14,128 bases of DNA from CAZQLE01 sp964593905 (GTDB lineage Bacteria > Chloroflexota > Anaerolineae > Anaerolineales > Anaerolineaceae), in assembly GCA_964593905.1 (NCBI GenBank), contig CAZQLE010000097.1, positions 1-14,128 on the forward strand. Reading direction: 5' to 3'. This document shows, in pieces, positions 7,046 through 14,128 of this stretch. The translations under genes and the position numbers were made by a program. Within the stretch, counting starts at the first letter, position 1. The number at the start of each line of letters is the position of its first letter. A model generated the notes under the pieces. The model was not told where the DNA came from. It did not search any database and was given only the letters and a program-made list of their open reading frames with translations.

Positions 7046-9875
7046 ATGGACTTGCAAACCGATTTACAGGCATTGCTGCCGAAAGGGCGGGTGACCACGC
7101 GCGCCATTGACCGGATCGCCTACGCGGCGGATGCATCGGTTTACCGGCTGATTCCGCAGGCGGTGGTGGAACCGGATTCACTGGAAGAAATTCAGGCGCT
7201 GTTTCGCTATTCGCATGAGCACCAGATTCCGTTGACCTTTCGTGCCGGGGGTACCAGTCTCTCGGGGCAGGCGGTCAGCGATGGCATTCTGGTGGATGTC
7301 ACCCGGCGCTGGCGAAAATTTGCGCTGGAAAATGATGCTCGCCAGGTGCGGCTGGGTCCGGGGCTGGTGGGCGGGCAGGTGAACCTGCAATTGAAAGCCC
7401 ACCGCCGGCGGATCGGGCCGGACCCTGCTTCGATTGACGCGGCTCAAATTGGCGGCATGGTAGCCAACAACGCCAGCGGCATGTGTTGCGGGGTGGCCGA
7501 AAATTCTTACCACACGCTGCATTCCATTCGCTTTCTGCTGCCCAACGGTCTGGTGCTGGATACGGCCGACCCCGCAGCCGGGCGTGTGTTGGCCGGGCAG
7601 GCGCCGGAAATTGAAGCCGATTTGCGCGCTTTGCGGGCGCAAATTCTGGCCGATGCCCGGCTGAGCGGGATGATCCGCGAAAAATATCGCATGAAAAACA
7701 CCACCGGTTATACCCTGAACGCTTTTCTGGATTATGAAGAACCGCTGGATATTCTGGGGCATTTGATGGTCGGTTCGGAGGGGACGCTGGGGTTTATCGC
7801 CGAAGTGGTGCTGGATACCCTGCCAACCTATCCGTGCAAATCGACTGGCATGTTATATTTTGCCTCGGTGCGGGCGGCCTCAGATGCGATAGGGCCGCTG
7901 ACGGGCTCGGGCGCGCGCGCCATTGAGATCATCGACCGCGCCGGGCTGCACTCGGTGGCGCATCTGCCGGGTGCGCCGGCCGAATTGGCCGACCTGCCCG
8001 GGGGCGCGGCAGCCCTGCTGGTGGAATATCAGTGTGAGACCGAAGCAGAATTGAACGCCCTTCAGGGTGCGGCAGACACGGTTTGCGCCGCACTGCCGCT
8101 GCTGCGGCCCGGCCGGTTTACGACCGACCCGGCCGAACAGGCTGCGCTGTGGAAAATTCGCAAAGGCATGTACCCCTCAATTGGTGCAATGCGCCAGCAG
8201 GGCACCACGGTGTTGATTGAGGATGTGGCTTTTCCGCTGCCGGTGCTGGCAGACGCGATCACCGATTTGCAGCATTTGTTTGGGATGCATGGCTACCCCG
8301 AGGCGATTATTTTTGGGCACGCCAAAGACGGCAATATTCACTTTGTGCTGACGCCCTCTTTTAATACCCCGGCCGATGTGCAGCAGTACGGCGACTTTAT
8401 GCAGGCGGTGGTAGACTTGGTGACCCGAAAATACGGCGGGGCGCTTAAGGCCGAACACGGCACCGGGCGCAATATCGCCCCGTTTGTCGAAGCCGAATGG
8501 GGCGCTGAGGCGGCGGGGGTGATGCGCAGGCTCAAAACCCTGTTGGACCCGACCGGCCTGCTGAACCCCGGTGTGATCATTAATGACCATCCTCATGCGC
8601 ATGTGGAGCATTTGAAACCGCTGCCGGTGGTGGAAGCGGAAGTGGATAAATGCATCGAATGCGGTTTTTGCGAGCCGACCTGCCCCAGCCGCGACCTGAC
8701 CCTGACCCCGCGCCGGCGGATTGTGGTGCGGCGCGAGATGGCCCGTTTGCAGGCCAGCGGTGAAGATGCCCGCCTGTTGACCGAATTGCAGGCAGATTAT
8801 GTTTATCAGGGGTTGGAGACCTGCGCAGTGGATGGTTTGTGTGCAGTGGCCTGCCCGGTGGAGATTAACACGGGGCTGCTGGTTAAGCGGCTGCGCGCCG
8901 AGCGAATTTCGCCGCGCGGACAGGCAGCGGCGCAGCGCCTGGCGCGCAACTTTAAGACGGTCGAGCGCGGTCTGCGCCTGGGGGTGGGCGCCGCTCACCT
9001 GGCAGAGAAAATCATCGGCTGGCGCGGGGTGCGGGCGGTGACAGTTGCCGCTGAAAAAGTCAGTGGAATCACCATGCCCAAGTGGAGCGGGGTGGTCCCG
9101 CAGGCGGTGTGGCGCTGGCGGCCAGAAACCAGCAGTCCAGATGGAGCTGAACAGGTGGTCTATTTCCCATCCTGCATCGCGCGTGTGATGGGTTCGGCCC
9201 CCGATACCCGTCTGACCCTGCCGCAGGCTTTTGCGCTGGTGGGTCAGCGCGCCGGGCTGGGGGTGGTCATCCCCGCCCAGAGCGAGGGCAACTGCTGCGG
9301 GATGCCGTTCAGTTCCAAGGGCTATACCGCCGCGTTCCGCGCTACCCTGCACCAGACGCTGGGCAGGTTCTGGGAATGGTCTGAGGAAGGCCGTCTGCCG
9401 GTGGTGATCGATTCATCCTCCTGCGCTTATACCCTGCGCACCTGTGCCAGTTATCTTTCGCCTGAAGACCGTCTGCGCTGGCAGAAAATGCGCATTCTGG
9501 ACCCGGTGGAATTTATGCACGATATCGCTCTGCCGCGTCTGACGCTGAAAAAGCTGCCGATCCCGCTAAGGCGAACACCGGGTTATTCTTTTNNNNNNNN
9601 NNAAGCTGGATGGAAAAATGGAAACTGTGGCGCGCGCCTGTGCGGAACGCGTCTTTATTCCGCTTGCGCTGGGCTGCTGCGGCTATGCCGGCGACCGGGG
9701 TTTGCTTTTCCCCGAGTTGACCCGGTCGGCTTCACACCTTGAAAGTGTTGAAGTGCTGCGCGAAGATTATGATGGGTATTACTCATCCAACCTGACCTGT
9801 GAAATGGGGATGCGCGAAGCGACCGAAAAGCCTTATCGTTCGCTTATCTATCTAGTTGAAGAAGCCAGCCGGTAG
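7046..9875 (+). CDS. FAD-linked oxidase with Fe-S and CCG domains, D-lactate-dehydrogenase type (interrupted by an assembly gap)
   Basis: A large membrane-associated-type oxidoreductase for a D-2-hydroxy acid, most likely D-lactate to pyruvate; glycolate, D-2-hydroxyglutarate or another acid is possible. Domains in order are as follows. The FAD-binding type 4 domain has RAGGTSLSGQ (from R66), IGGMVANNASGMCCG and VGSEGTLGFIAEV. The FAD-oxidase C-terminal domain has HAKDGNIHF and KAEHGTGRNIAPF, then LLNPGVI. The ferredoxin-like part has CIECGFCEPTCP (C536, C539, C542, C546) and CAVDGLCAVACP (C593, C599, C603). The CCG domain has FPSC (C710) and NCCG (C750, C751), with a second GCCGYAGDRG after the gap. 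About 939 residues are visible. Ten Ns at 9593-9602 separate codon 849 from the last 90 codons. Both sides sit on codon boundaries, so the true missing length should be a multiple of three, and the apparent frame change is an artefact. The H-P-T-C-S part of the second CCG unit is not visible. Confidence 0.92.
9593..9602. other. Assembly gap (10 Ns)
   Basis: Ten undetermined bases inside the second CCG domain of the flavoprotein gene. The round number and the change of reading frame across it suggest a scaffolding placeholder of unknown true length. By comparison with the remembered pattern of the family, only a few codons seem to be missing. Confidence 0.95.
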
Positions 9876-9889
9876 GTGGTCTGGATGGG

Positions 9890-12886
9890 TTATTGTGGAA
9901 TGGATGGCATCTTTTTGCAAAGATCGTAAACCCACTCTGGCCGATTGACCCCGCCGGGGCGGGCAGTCTCATCCAGAATGGCAAGCACTTCTGCTGCGCT
10001 GCTCAGGGCGCGCGGCAGATCACCCGCCAGAAGAGCCGAGCGGGCCAACCCGGCCAGGGGCTCCCAGAGCCAATGGCGCTGCCCCAGCGCCTGTCGAATT
10101 GCAACGGCTTTTTGAAAGGCAGTTTCGGCCAGATGGTGATCTTCACCGGCCAGCGCCACCTCACCCAGACAGACAAGCGCATAGGCGAGGGTGGGCTGTG
10201 CACCGATTTTTTCGGCAATTTGAACCGCCTGATGCGCGGCTGTGTTTGCGGTCTGTTTTTCTCCCAGATTCAGGTCAATCAACGCCAGGTTCGCCAGTGC
10301 TTTAGCAATTCCGCGGTGATAATTGTTTTTCTGACGGAAAACCAGCGCTTTTTGCAGCATGATTTTGGCGATGTGCATCTCGCCGCGCTGCCGGTGCAGT
10401 TCACCCAGACTCTGGTAACACTGGCTTTCACCGGTGCCGCAGCCAATTTTTTGAAAAATCTCCAGCGCCTGTTGATAGGCGGTGATGGCGGCGTCCCACT
10501 CACCCTGTTCGGCGGCGACCAGACCACGGTTGTGCGTGGCAAAACCCAGCCCCATCGCATCGCCCAGTTTTTGAAAGGAGCGCTGCGACTCTTCAAAATA
10601 CTGCCCTGCGGCGCTGAAATCGCCTTCCTGGCGGGCGATGCGGCCATAATGGTAGGTTAGCCAGGTTTCTCCACGTAAATCGCCCAAAACCCGGTAGTGG
10701 ATGCCGCACTGCCCGGCATGGTGGCGGGCGGCCGGCAAATTTCCTGTTGCCAGATAAATCAGGCTGTGGTTGAAGTGCGTCCAGCCGATTACGCGCTGGT
10801 TACCGGTTTTTTCGCAAACCCGCAAAGCCTGATCGAGATAATTTAACCCGGTTTGAAATTCGCATAATTCCGAGCAAATGTAGCCCAGCGAAGAAAGAAC
10901 CCAATCTTCCTTGTTTTGAAAGCCCCATTTTTGAGCCTCAACCAGAGAGCGTCTGGTAATTTGCAGGCCGTCAATCCAATCACCGCTGTAAACGTTGACC
11001 GTACCCAGCGCGAACAGCGCCGATGTTTCGAGATCGTGGTTTTGAACCAGCTGGCATAATTCGATACTTTGTTGCAGGTGGTTTTTGGCCTGCTGAAACT
11101 CTCCACGCCGCACTTCAAGATCGCCCAGGCTAAATAGCGCTGCGGCAAGGTGATCGGCGTTTTCCAGATGGTGCGCGGCTTCCAGGGTTTGATCGAGCAG
11201 GCGCTTGCAGATGGCGTACAAACCGCGCGTTTCGAGAAAATCGTACAGTGCGTTGGTCAATTGGATCAGATGGGTCTGCTGCCCGATTTGGTAGGCTGCC
11301 TCACAGGCATAGAGCAGGTTGACCATTTCTTGATCCAAAGCGGGGTAATGCGTTTTATTCTTTTCGGCAAAGATGGTGAAATGGTCAATCAACCGTAAGG
11401 TGGCGTCTTTATTTTCAGCCTGAAGACGGGCGTAATCGGCAATGGTCTGATGCAGCGTATAGCGGTCGGGGGGAAGACATTCCACCAGGCCAATATCGAC
11501 CAGGGTGTCGAGGCTGACCGGTTGAACATTTGCCACGGCCAGAGCGGCTTCTTCAGAAAAATGATTGGGTTTGGGTGGAAACGCGGCCAACGCAATTAAT
11601 GCCTGGTGGGCGGCGGAGTCCAAAATTGAGTCGCTCAGGCCAATGACTGCCTGCAAAGAAAGCGGGGTTTCGGCCGGGATGCCGGGGTTTCGTTCAAGCG
11701 GGGTGGCCTGTTGAGACAGACTGAGGCGGTGCCGGGTTTGCTTTAAAGCGATCAGCGCTTCGTTCAGCCGCCGCGATTGTGCCTTGTAGGTATATTTTTG
11801 CAGATAGCGGCCCATCAGAATGATGCCCAGGGGTAAGCTGCCCACAGATTGAACCAGGGTATGCGTTTCGGCGGGGTTTGCTGCCAGCAGACCGGGCGAG
11901 AAATAGTTTAGCAGATCCAGACTTTCTTGAGCCTCCATTTCTCGGACGGTCAGGGTATGTTCACCGGCGAAGTCTACGGCTACATCCAACAGGCGGGTGG
12001 TTAACAAATGGGCGCAGTTGGGCCCACCCAGCTTGAAGGCCAGCGCCGTCTCGCTTTGCCAGGCGTCGTCAATGATCAGCAGCATTTTTCGATTGCCGAT
12101 CGCAGCGTGAAGCAGAGCGATGCGGTCGGTTAGATCAGATTGCACAGCGATTGTTTCAGGGGGGATATGCAGGGCGGTTGCCCAGAGGCCCAGCAAGGCC
12201 ATGATATCTGGTTTGCAGCCCAGCCCGGCCCACAGCACCCCATCGGAAAAACGAGCGCGCAATTCAGCGTCATAGGCCAGTTCCAGGGCGATGCGGGTTT
12301 TGCCCACGCCGGGCAGACCGTTTAATGCCGTGGTGGCCTGAACATTTGCGGCCAGCTCTTTTTTTAATGCTGCCAGCAAACGGTCACGCCCGATGAAGGG
12401 GAAAGCTGGACGCGGAGGGGCAAGGAAAGGCGGAGGTATGAACTCTGTTGCAACCGGATGGCTGGTATGGGGAAGGCTTTGTTGCTCTTCGAGCCGGATA
12501 AGGGCGTCGATCAACATATCCAGGGCACGGCTTTGTTCGGCAAAGTAAGTGCCGCGGGCGATATGCAATTGTTCCTGCAGAAATTCCGGGCTGCGGCCTT
12601 CGATATATTGTCCGTTGAGAATCTGAAATGGCCGCCAATGTTTGTCCTGTATCCCGGTGCGGGGGTCGGCGGGGCGAAGCGATTGAATGGCGCTTTTTAA
12701 GATTTCTCGCAGCGCAAGCCCTCTTCCGGTGGTCGAATCGGTGTAACCGGTGGCTTTGCGGTGCTCTTCCACGCTTTGCAATTCGGTGAGGGGGTTATCG
12801 GCAAGCTCTTTGAGCGAGTTCCAATTGCGCAGCGCCCGGCGGATGGTCTGGATGTTAATCGATGGAAAGGGATCGGGTTGCATCAT
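9890..12886 (-). CDS. STAND NTPase (NB-ARC-like) with C-terminal TPR array
   Basis: A 998-residue signal-transduction ATPase. Residues 1-135 are a helical domain containing HWRPFQILNGQYIEG...LHIARGTYFAEQSRALDML, which reads like a helix-turn-helix or sigma-region-4-like unit (inference). The NTPase core has Walker A NGLPGVGKT (189-197), Walker B MLLIIDDAW (268-276), the LLTTR arginine motif (294-298) and a GLPL-type GSLPLGI (349-355), all normal for NB-ARC/AP-ATPases. From about residue 585 to 985 there are about ten TPRs of roughly 40 residues, for example SLGDLEVRRGEFQQAKNHLQ and CLGEVALAGEDHHLAETAFQ, so the C-terminus is a protein- or peptide-sensing surface. Such proteins switch by oligomerising on ligand binding and serve in regulation or defence; no effector domain is seen here. 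It converges on the flavoprotein gene with 14 bases between and is not part of that operon. The ribosome site is weak (GAGAA); ATGATG offers two adjacent starts. Confidence 0.92.
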   Translation of the reverse strand: MMQPDPFPSINIQTIRRALRNWNSLKELADNPLTELQSVEEHRKATGYTDSTTGRGLALREILKSAIQSLRPADPRTGIQDKHWRPFQILNGQYIEGRSPEFLQEQLHIARGTYFAEQSRALDMLIDALIRLEEQQSLPHTSHPVATEFIPPPFLAPPRPAFPFIGRDRLLAALKKELAANVQATTALNGLPGVGKTRIALELAYDAELRARFSDGVLWAGLGCKPDIMALLGLWATALHIPPETIAVQSDLTDRIALLHAAIGNRKMLLIIDDAWQSETALAFKLGGPNCAHLLTTRLLDVAVDFAGEHTLTVREMEAQESLDLLNYFSPGLLAANPAETHTLVQSVGSLPLGIILMGRYLQKYTYKAQSRRLNEALIALKQTRHRLSLSQQATPLERNPGIPAETPLSLQAVIGLSDSILDSAAHQALIALAAFPPKPNHFSEEAALAVANVQPVSLDTLVDIGLVECLPPDRYTLHQTIADYARLQAENKDATLRLIDHFTIFAEKNKTHYPALDQEMVNLLYACEAAYQIGQQTHLIQLTNALYDFLETRGLYAICKRLLDQTLEAAHHLENADHLAAALFSLGDLEVRRGEFQQAKNHLQQSIELCQLVQNHDLETSALFALGTVNVYSGDWIDGLQITRRSLVEAQKWGFQNKEDWVLSSLGYICSELCEFQTGLNYLDQALRVCEKTGNQRVIGWTHFNHSLIYLATGNLPAARHHAGQCGIHYRVLGDLRGETWLTYHYGRIARQEGDFSAAGQYFEESQRSFQKLGDAMGLGFATHNRGLVAAEQGEWDAAITAYQQALEIFQKIGCGTGESQCYQSLGELHRQRGEMHIAKIMLQKALVFRQKNNYHRGIAKALANLALIDLNLGEKQTANTAAHQAVQIAEKIGAQPTLAYALVCLGEVALAGEDHHLAETAFQKAVAIRQALGQRHWLWEPLAGLARSALLAGDLPRALSSAAEVLAILDETARPGGVNRPEWVYDLCKKMPSIPQ

Positions 12887-12927
12887 GGATTTCTCGCTGA
12901 CGGGTTGGGGAACGCAATAAACCTGTT

Positions 12928-12956
12928 TTTATACCGATTGGGCCCTGTAAATTGAA
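12928..12956 (-). promoter_or_regulatory. Candidate promoter for the STAND NTPase gene
   Basis: On the minus strand, TATAAA (12928-12933) is a good -10, with TTCAAT (12951-12956) 17 bases upstream as a poor -35 (three of six). Transcription would begin near 12921, giving a leader of about 35 bases. A weak -35 may mean low or activator-dependent expression. Confidence 0.3.
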
Positions 12957-13054
12957 ACTAATTCAAGACTTTTTTCAGACTTGCAAGCATGGCAGATGGG
13001 TATGCTGTGAATGCCCAATCTTAAAAAACTAAAAAGCATTTTGCGACCCAATTT

Positions 13055-13089
13055 TTGACGATCATGATTCTAAGCATGATTATACATGC
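13055..13089 (+). promoter_or_regulatory. Candidate palindrome-rich promoter for the aquaglyceroporin gene
   Basis: TTGACG (13055-13060) and GATTAT (13078-13083), 17 bases apart, form a fair sigma-70-type promoter. The spacer contains the perfect palindrome ATCATGAT (13061-13068). The -10 sits inside the inverted repeat GCATGATTATACATGC (13074-13089; arms GCATG/CATGC). A regulator bound there would block polymerase. CATGATT also occurs twice, 12 bases apart. Confidence 0.4.
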
Positions 13090-13284
13090 AGAGCTTTAAA
13101 AAGATGTATCGGTGAATTGATGGATCACCGCCAATTCTTATTGGAACCTGTTGCAAGCTGGCAGGGGCAAGAGCGATTGCAAACCAGCGGGGATGGAAAG
13201 GAGGGCCATACTCAAACACATTTGTCGGTCGATTCCAAATTGCCTGGTTCATTCGATTCCATTTGATGCATATTGAGGAGAATT

Positions 13285-14046
13285 ATGAAACCGAAAGAGT
13301 TGCTGGCTGTGTTTTTTGGTACTTTTCTTTTGATTTTGCTGGGCGATGGTGTCGTTGCCAATGCGGTGCTGGCGCCGCGGCTGGGGGGAGCGGCATCTTA
13401 TGATTGGAATACCATTACGATGGGGTGGGCGTTTGCAGTCATTGTGACCACTTTTGTGTCGGGCGCGCATAACAACCCGGCTTTAACCCTGGCGTTTGCG
13501 TTGCGGGGTGAACTGGCCTGGTCGAAGGTGGTGCCCTTTATTCTGGCCGAATTTGCGGGCGCATTTCTGGGGGCCCTTGGGGTATATCTGGCTTACCGTG
13601 ACGGTTTGCAATCGATGAATATGCCCAATATCTGGACCTCGGGAGCGGGCACCATCTATACCCCGGCTACCGGGGGCGGTATCACTGCGGCCGGTTCTTA
13701 TTCGATCTTGACCGCCTGTGTGGCAGAATTTTTTGGCACCATGGTGTTAATGTGGGCGGTTCTTAGCACCGGCGATTCACGCAATAAGATCTTCAGCGCT
13801 CTGGGCCCATTTGTGGTAGGCGGTGCAATTCTGGCAATCGGTCTGTGTCTTGGCGGTCCGAGCGGTTACTCTTTGAACCCCGCTCGTGATCTTGGTCCTC
13901 GTCTTTTTGGCCTGGTGGCTGGCACCCAGGGGCTATTTGACGGGATATACTGGCTGCTTCCTCCGGTGTTGATCCCATTCATTGCGGCACCGGTGGGGGG
14001 ATATCTCTACGACTTTTTCTTTGCTTCAGAAAAAGCAAAAGCGTAA
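13285..14046 (+). CDS. Aquaglyceroporin, GlpF-type MIP channel
   Basis: A 253-residue membrane channel of the major intrinsic protein family for glycerol or similar small neutral solutes. Six membrane helices and the two half-helix motifs are visible. The first, SGAHNNPALT (near residue 60), keeps NPA. The second, GYSLNPARDLGPRLF (near residue 200), has NPARD, whose Asp marks glycerol facilitators rather than strict water channels. The residue before SLNPARD is Tyr where GlpF has Phe in the selectivity filter. A long loop of about 35 residues, rich in Gly, Thr and Ser, precedes helix 4, as in GlpF. The ATG at 13285 is preferred because GAGGAG ends four bases before it; a TTG at 13273 would extend the protein by four residues but overlaps that ribosome site. 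No glycerol kinase or dehydrogenase gene is adjacent, and some GlpF-like channels also pass lactic acid, so the solute is open. Confidence 0.93.
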   Translation: MKPKELLAVFFGTFLLILLGDGVVANAVLAPRLGGAASYDWNTITMGWAFAVIVTTFVSGAHNNPALTLAFALRGELAWSKVVPFILAEFAGAFLGALGVYLAYRDGLQSMNMPNIWTSGAGTIYTPATGGGITAAGSYSILTACVAEFFGTMVLMWAVLSTGDSRNKIFSALGPFVVGGAILAIGLCLGGPSGYSLNPARDLGPRLFGLVAGTQGLFDGIYWLLPPVLIPFIAAPVGGYLYDFFFASEKAKA

Positions 14047-14055
14047 AGCAGGCGG

Positions 14056-14128
14056 CTATTTCCAGTTAGCCTGAGCCAGCATTTGTTCGACCTCAAAAGG
14101 GCGCCTGCCAGAGTCCGCCCTTTTGGGC
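14056..14128 (-). CDS. Probable C-terminal end of an unidentified protein (gene runs off the right edge)
   Basis: On the minus strand a frame is open from the window edge to a TAG at 14056-14058 and reads about 23 residues ending GRRPFEVEQMLAQANWK. The mix of charged, amphipathic and aromatic residues looks like a genuine protein end, and the position, converging on the aquaporin stop with nine bases between, is normal for compact genomes. So few residues allow no family call. The inverted repeat at 14094-14125 would lie inside it. Confidence 0.4.
   Translation of the reverse strand, partial: PKRADSGRRPFEVEQMLAQANWK
14094..14125. terminator. Inverted repeat, possible terminator downstream of the aquaporin gene
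   Basis: CAAAAGGGCG (14094-14103) pairs perfectly with CGCCCTTTTG (14116-14125) around a 12-base loop, 48 bases after the aquaporin stop. A/T runs end the stem on both sides, as in bidirectional terminators, but there is no extra T-tract beyond the stem before the window ends. If the minus-strand reading frame across it is real, it would be a coding-region hairpin instead. Confidence 0.4.

Larger units (their letters stand above)
12887..13284. other. Divergent intergenic region between the STAND and aquaporin genes
   Basis: About 400 bases, AT-richer than the genes, with no convincing protein gene. Beside the two candidate promoters it holds several features. A hairpin TGGGTAT/ATGCCCA (12997-13017) is followed by an A-rich run, so it is not a terminator for either strand. 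A nine-base direct repeat TCGATTCCA occurs at 13229 and 13253. Inverted arms GCTGG/CCAGC lie in the aquaporin leader, about 22 bases apart. A purine-rich AAAGGAGGG at 13197-13205 looks like a ribosome site but is not followed by a usable start at the right distance. The leader of about 195 bases is long enough for a structured regulator, but I recognise no known riboswitch class. Confidence 0.5.

Noticed and set aside
13193..13276. Small plus-strand frame of 27 codons (starting MERRAILKHICRS) in the aquaporin leader, whose stop overlaps the aquaporin ribosome site
   Set aside because: The ribosome site before it is poorly placed, the composition is not persuasive, and an open stretch of this length is expected by chance. 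A leader peptide is possible but not supported.
1..14128. Search for tRNA, rRNA, CRISPR arrays, insertion sequences and attachment sites
   Set aside because: No cloverleaf sequence, regular spaced repeats, transposase motifs or terminal inverted repeats were seen on either strand.

Overview
The window looks like part of a Chloroflexota (probably Anaerolineae-like) genome, most likely a metagenomic scaffold because it contains a 10-N gap. The taxonomic guess rests on three things. The lipoproteins have Ala/Pro/Thr/Glu-rich linkers after the lipobox. The CUT1 sugar importer lacks its own ATPase. There is also a large STAND NTPase-TPR protein with an N-terminal domain type I associate with this phylum. 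This is recognition from memory, not a database result.

Layout. Positions 1-135 hold the start of a minus-strand lipoprotein gene running off the left edge. Positions 136-386 are a divergent control region with a promoter for each direction and a palindrome that could be the operator of the GntR regulator. Positions 387-9875 are one plus-strand block of eight closely spaced genes: two tandem SIS-domain sugar-phosphate proteins, a GntR/UTRA regulator, a ROK-family sugar kinase, a lipoprotein sugar-binding protein, two CUT1 permeases, and a large FAD/Fe-S D-lactate-dehydrogenase-type oxidoreductase. A strong stem-loop separates the binding protein from the permeases, and a candidate internal promoter precedes the binding protein. 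Positions 9890-12886 carry a convergent minus-strand STAND ATPase with about ten TPRs. Positions 12887-13284 are a second divergent intergenic region with a palindrome-rich promoter. Positions 13285-14046 encode a GlpF-type aquaglyceroporin. Positions 14056-14128 probably hold the last codons of a further minus-strand gene.

How the genes may work together. The eight-gene block reads as an inducible sugar uptake and processing operon: the binding protein and permeases import a sugar, the ROK kinase phosphorylates it, one or both SIS proteins act on the sugar phosphate, the GntR/UTRA protein senses a phosphorylated intermediate, and the flavoprotein oxidises a 2-hydroxy acid. The most interesting reading is that the sugar carries a D-lactyl group, as N-acetylmuramic acid does. 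A SIS protein would then release D-lactate by a MurQ-like lyase reaction and the flavoprotein would oxidise it to pyruvate. That is inference; neither SIS protein is a recognisable MurQ, and no deacetylase, deaminase or importer ATPase is in the window.
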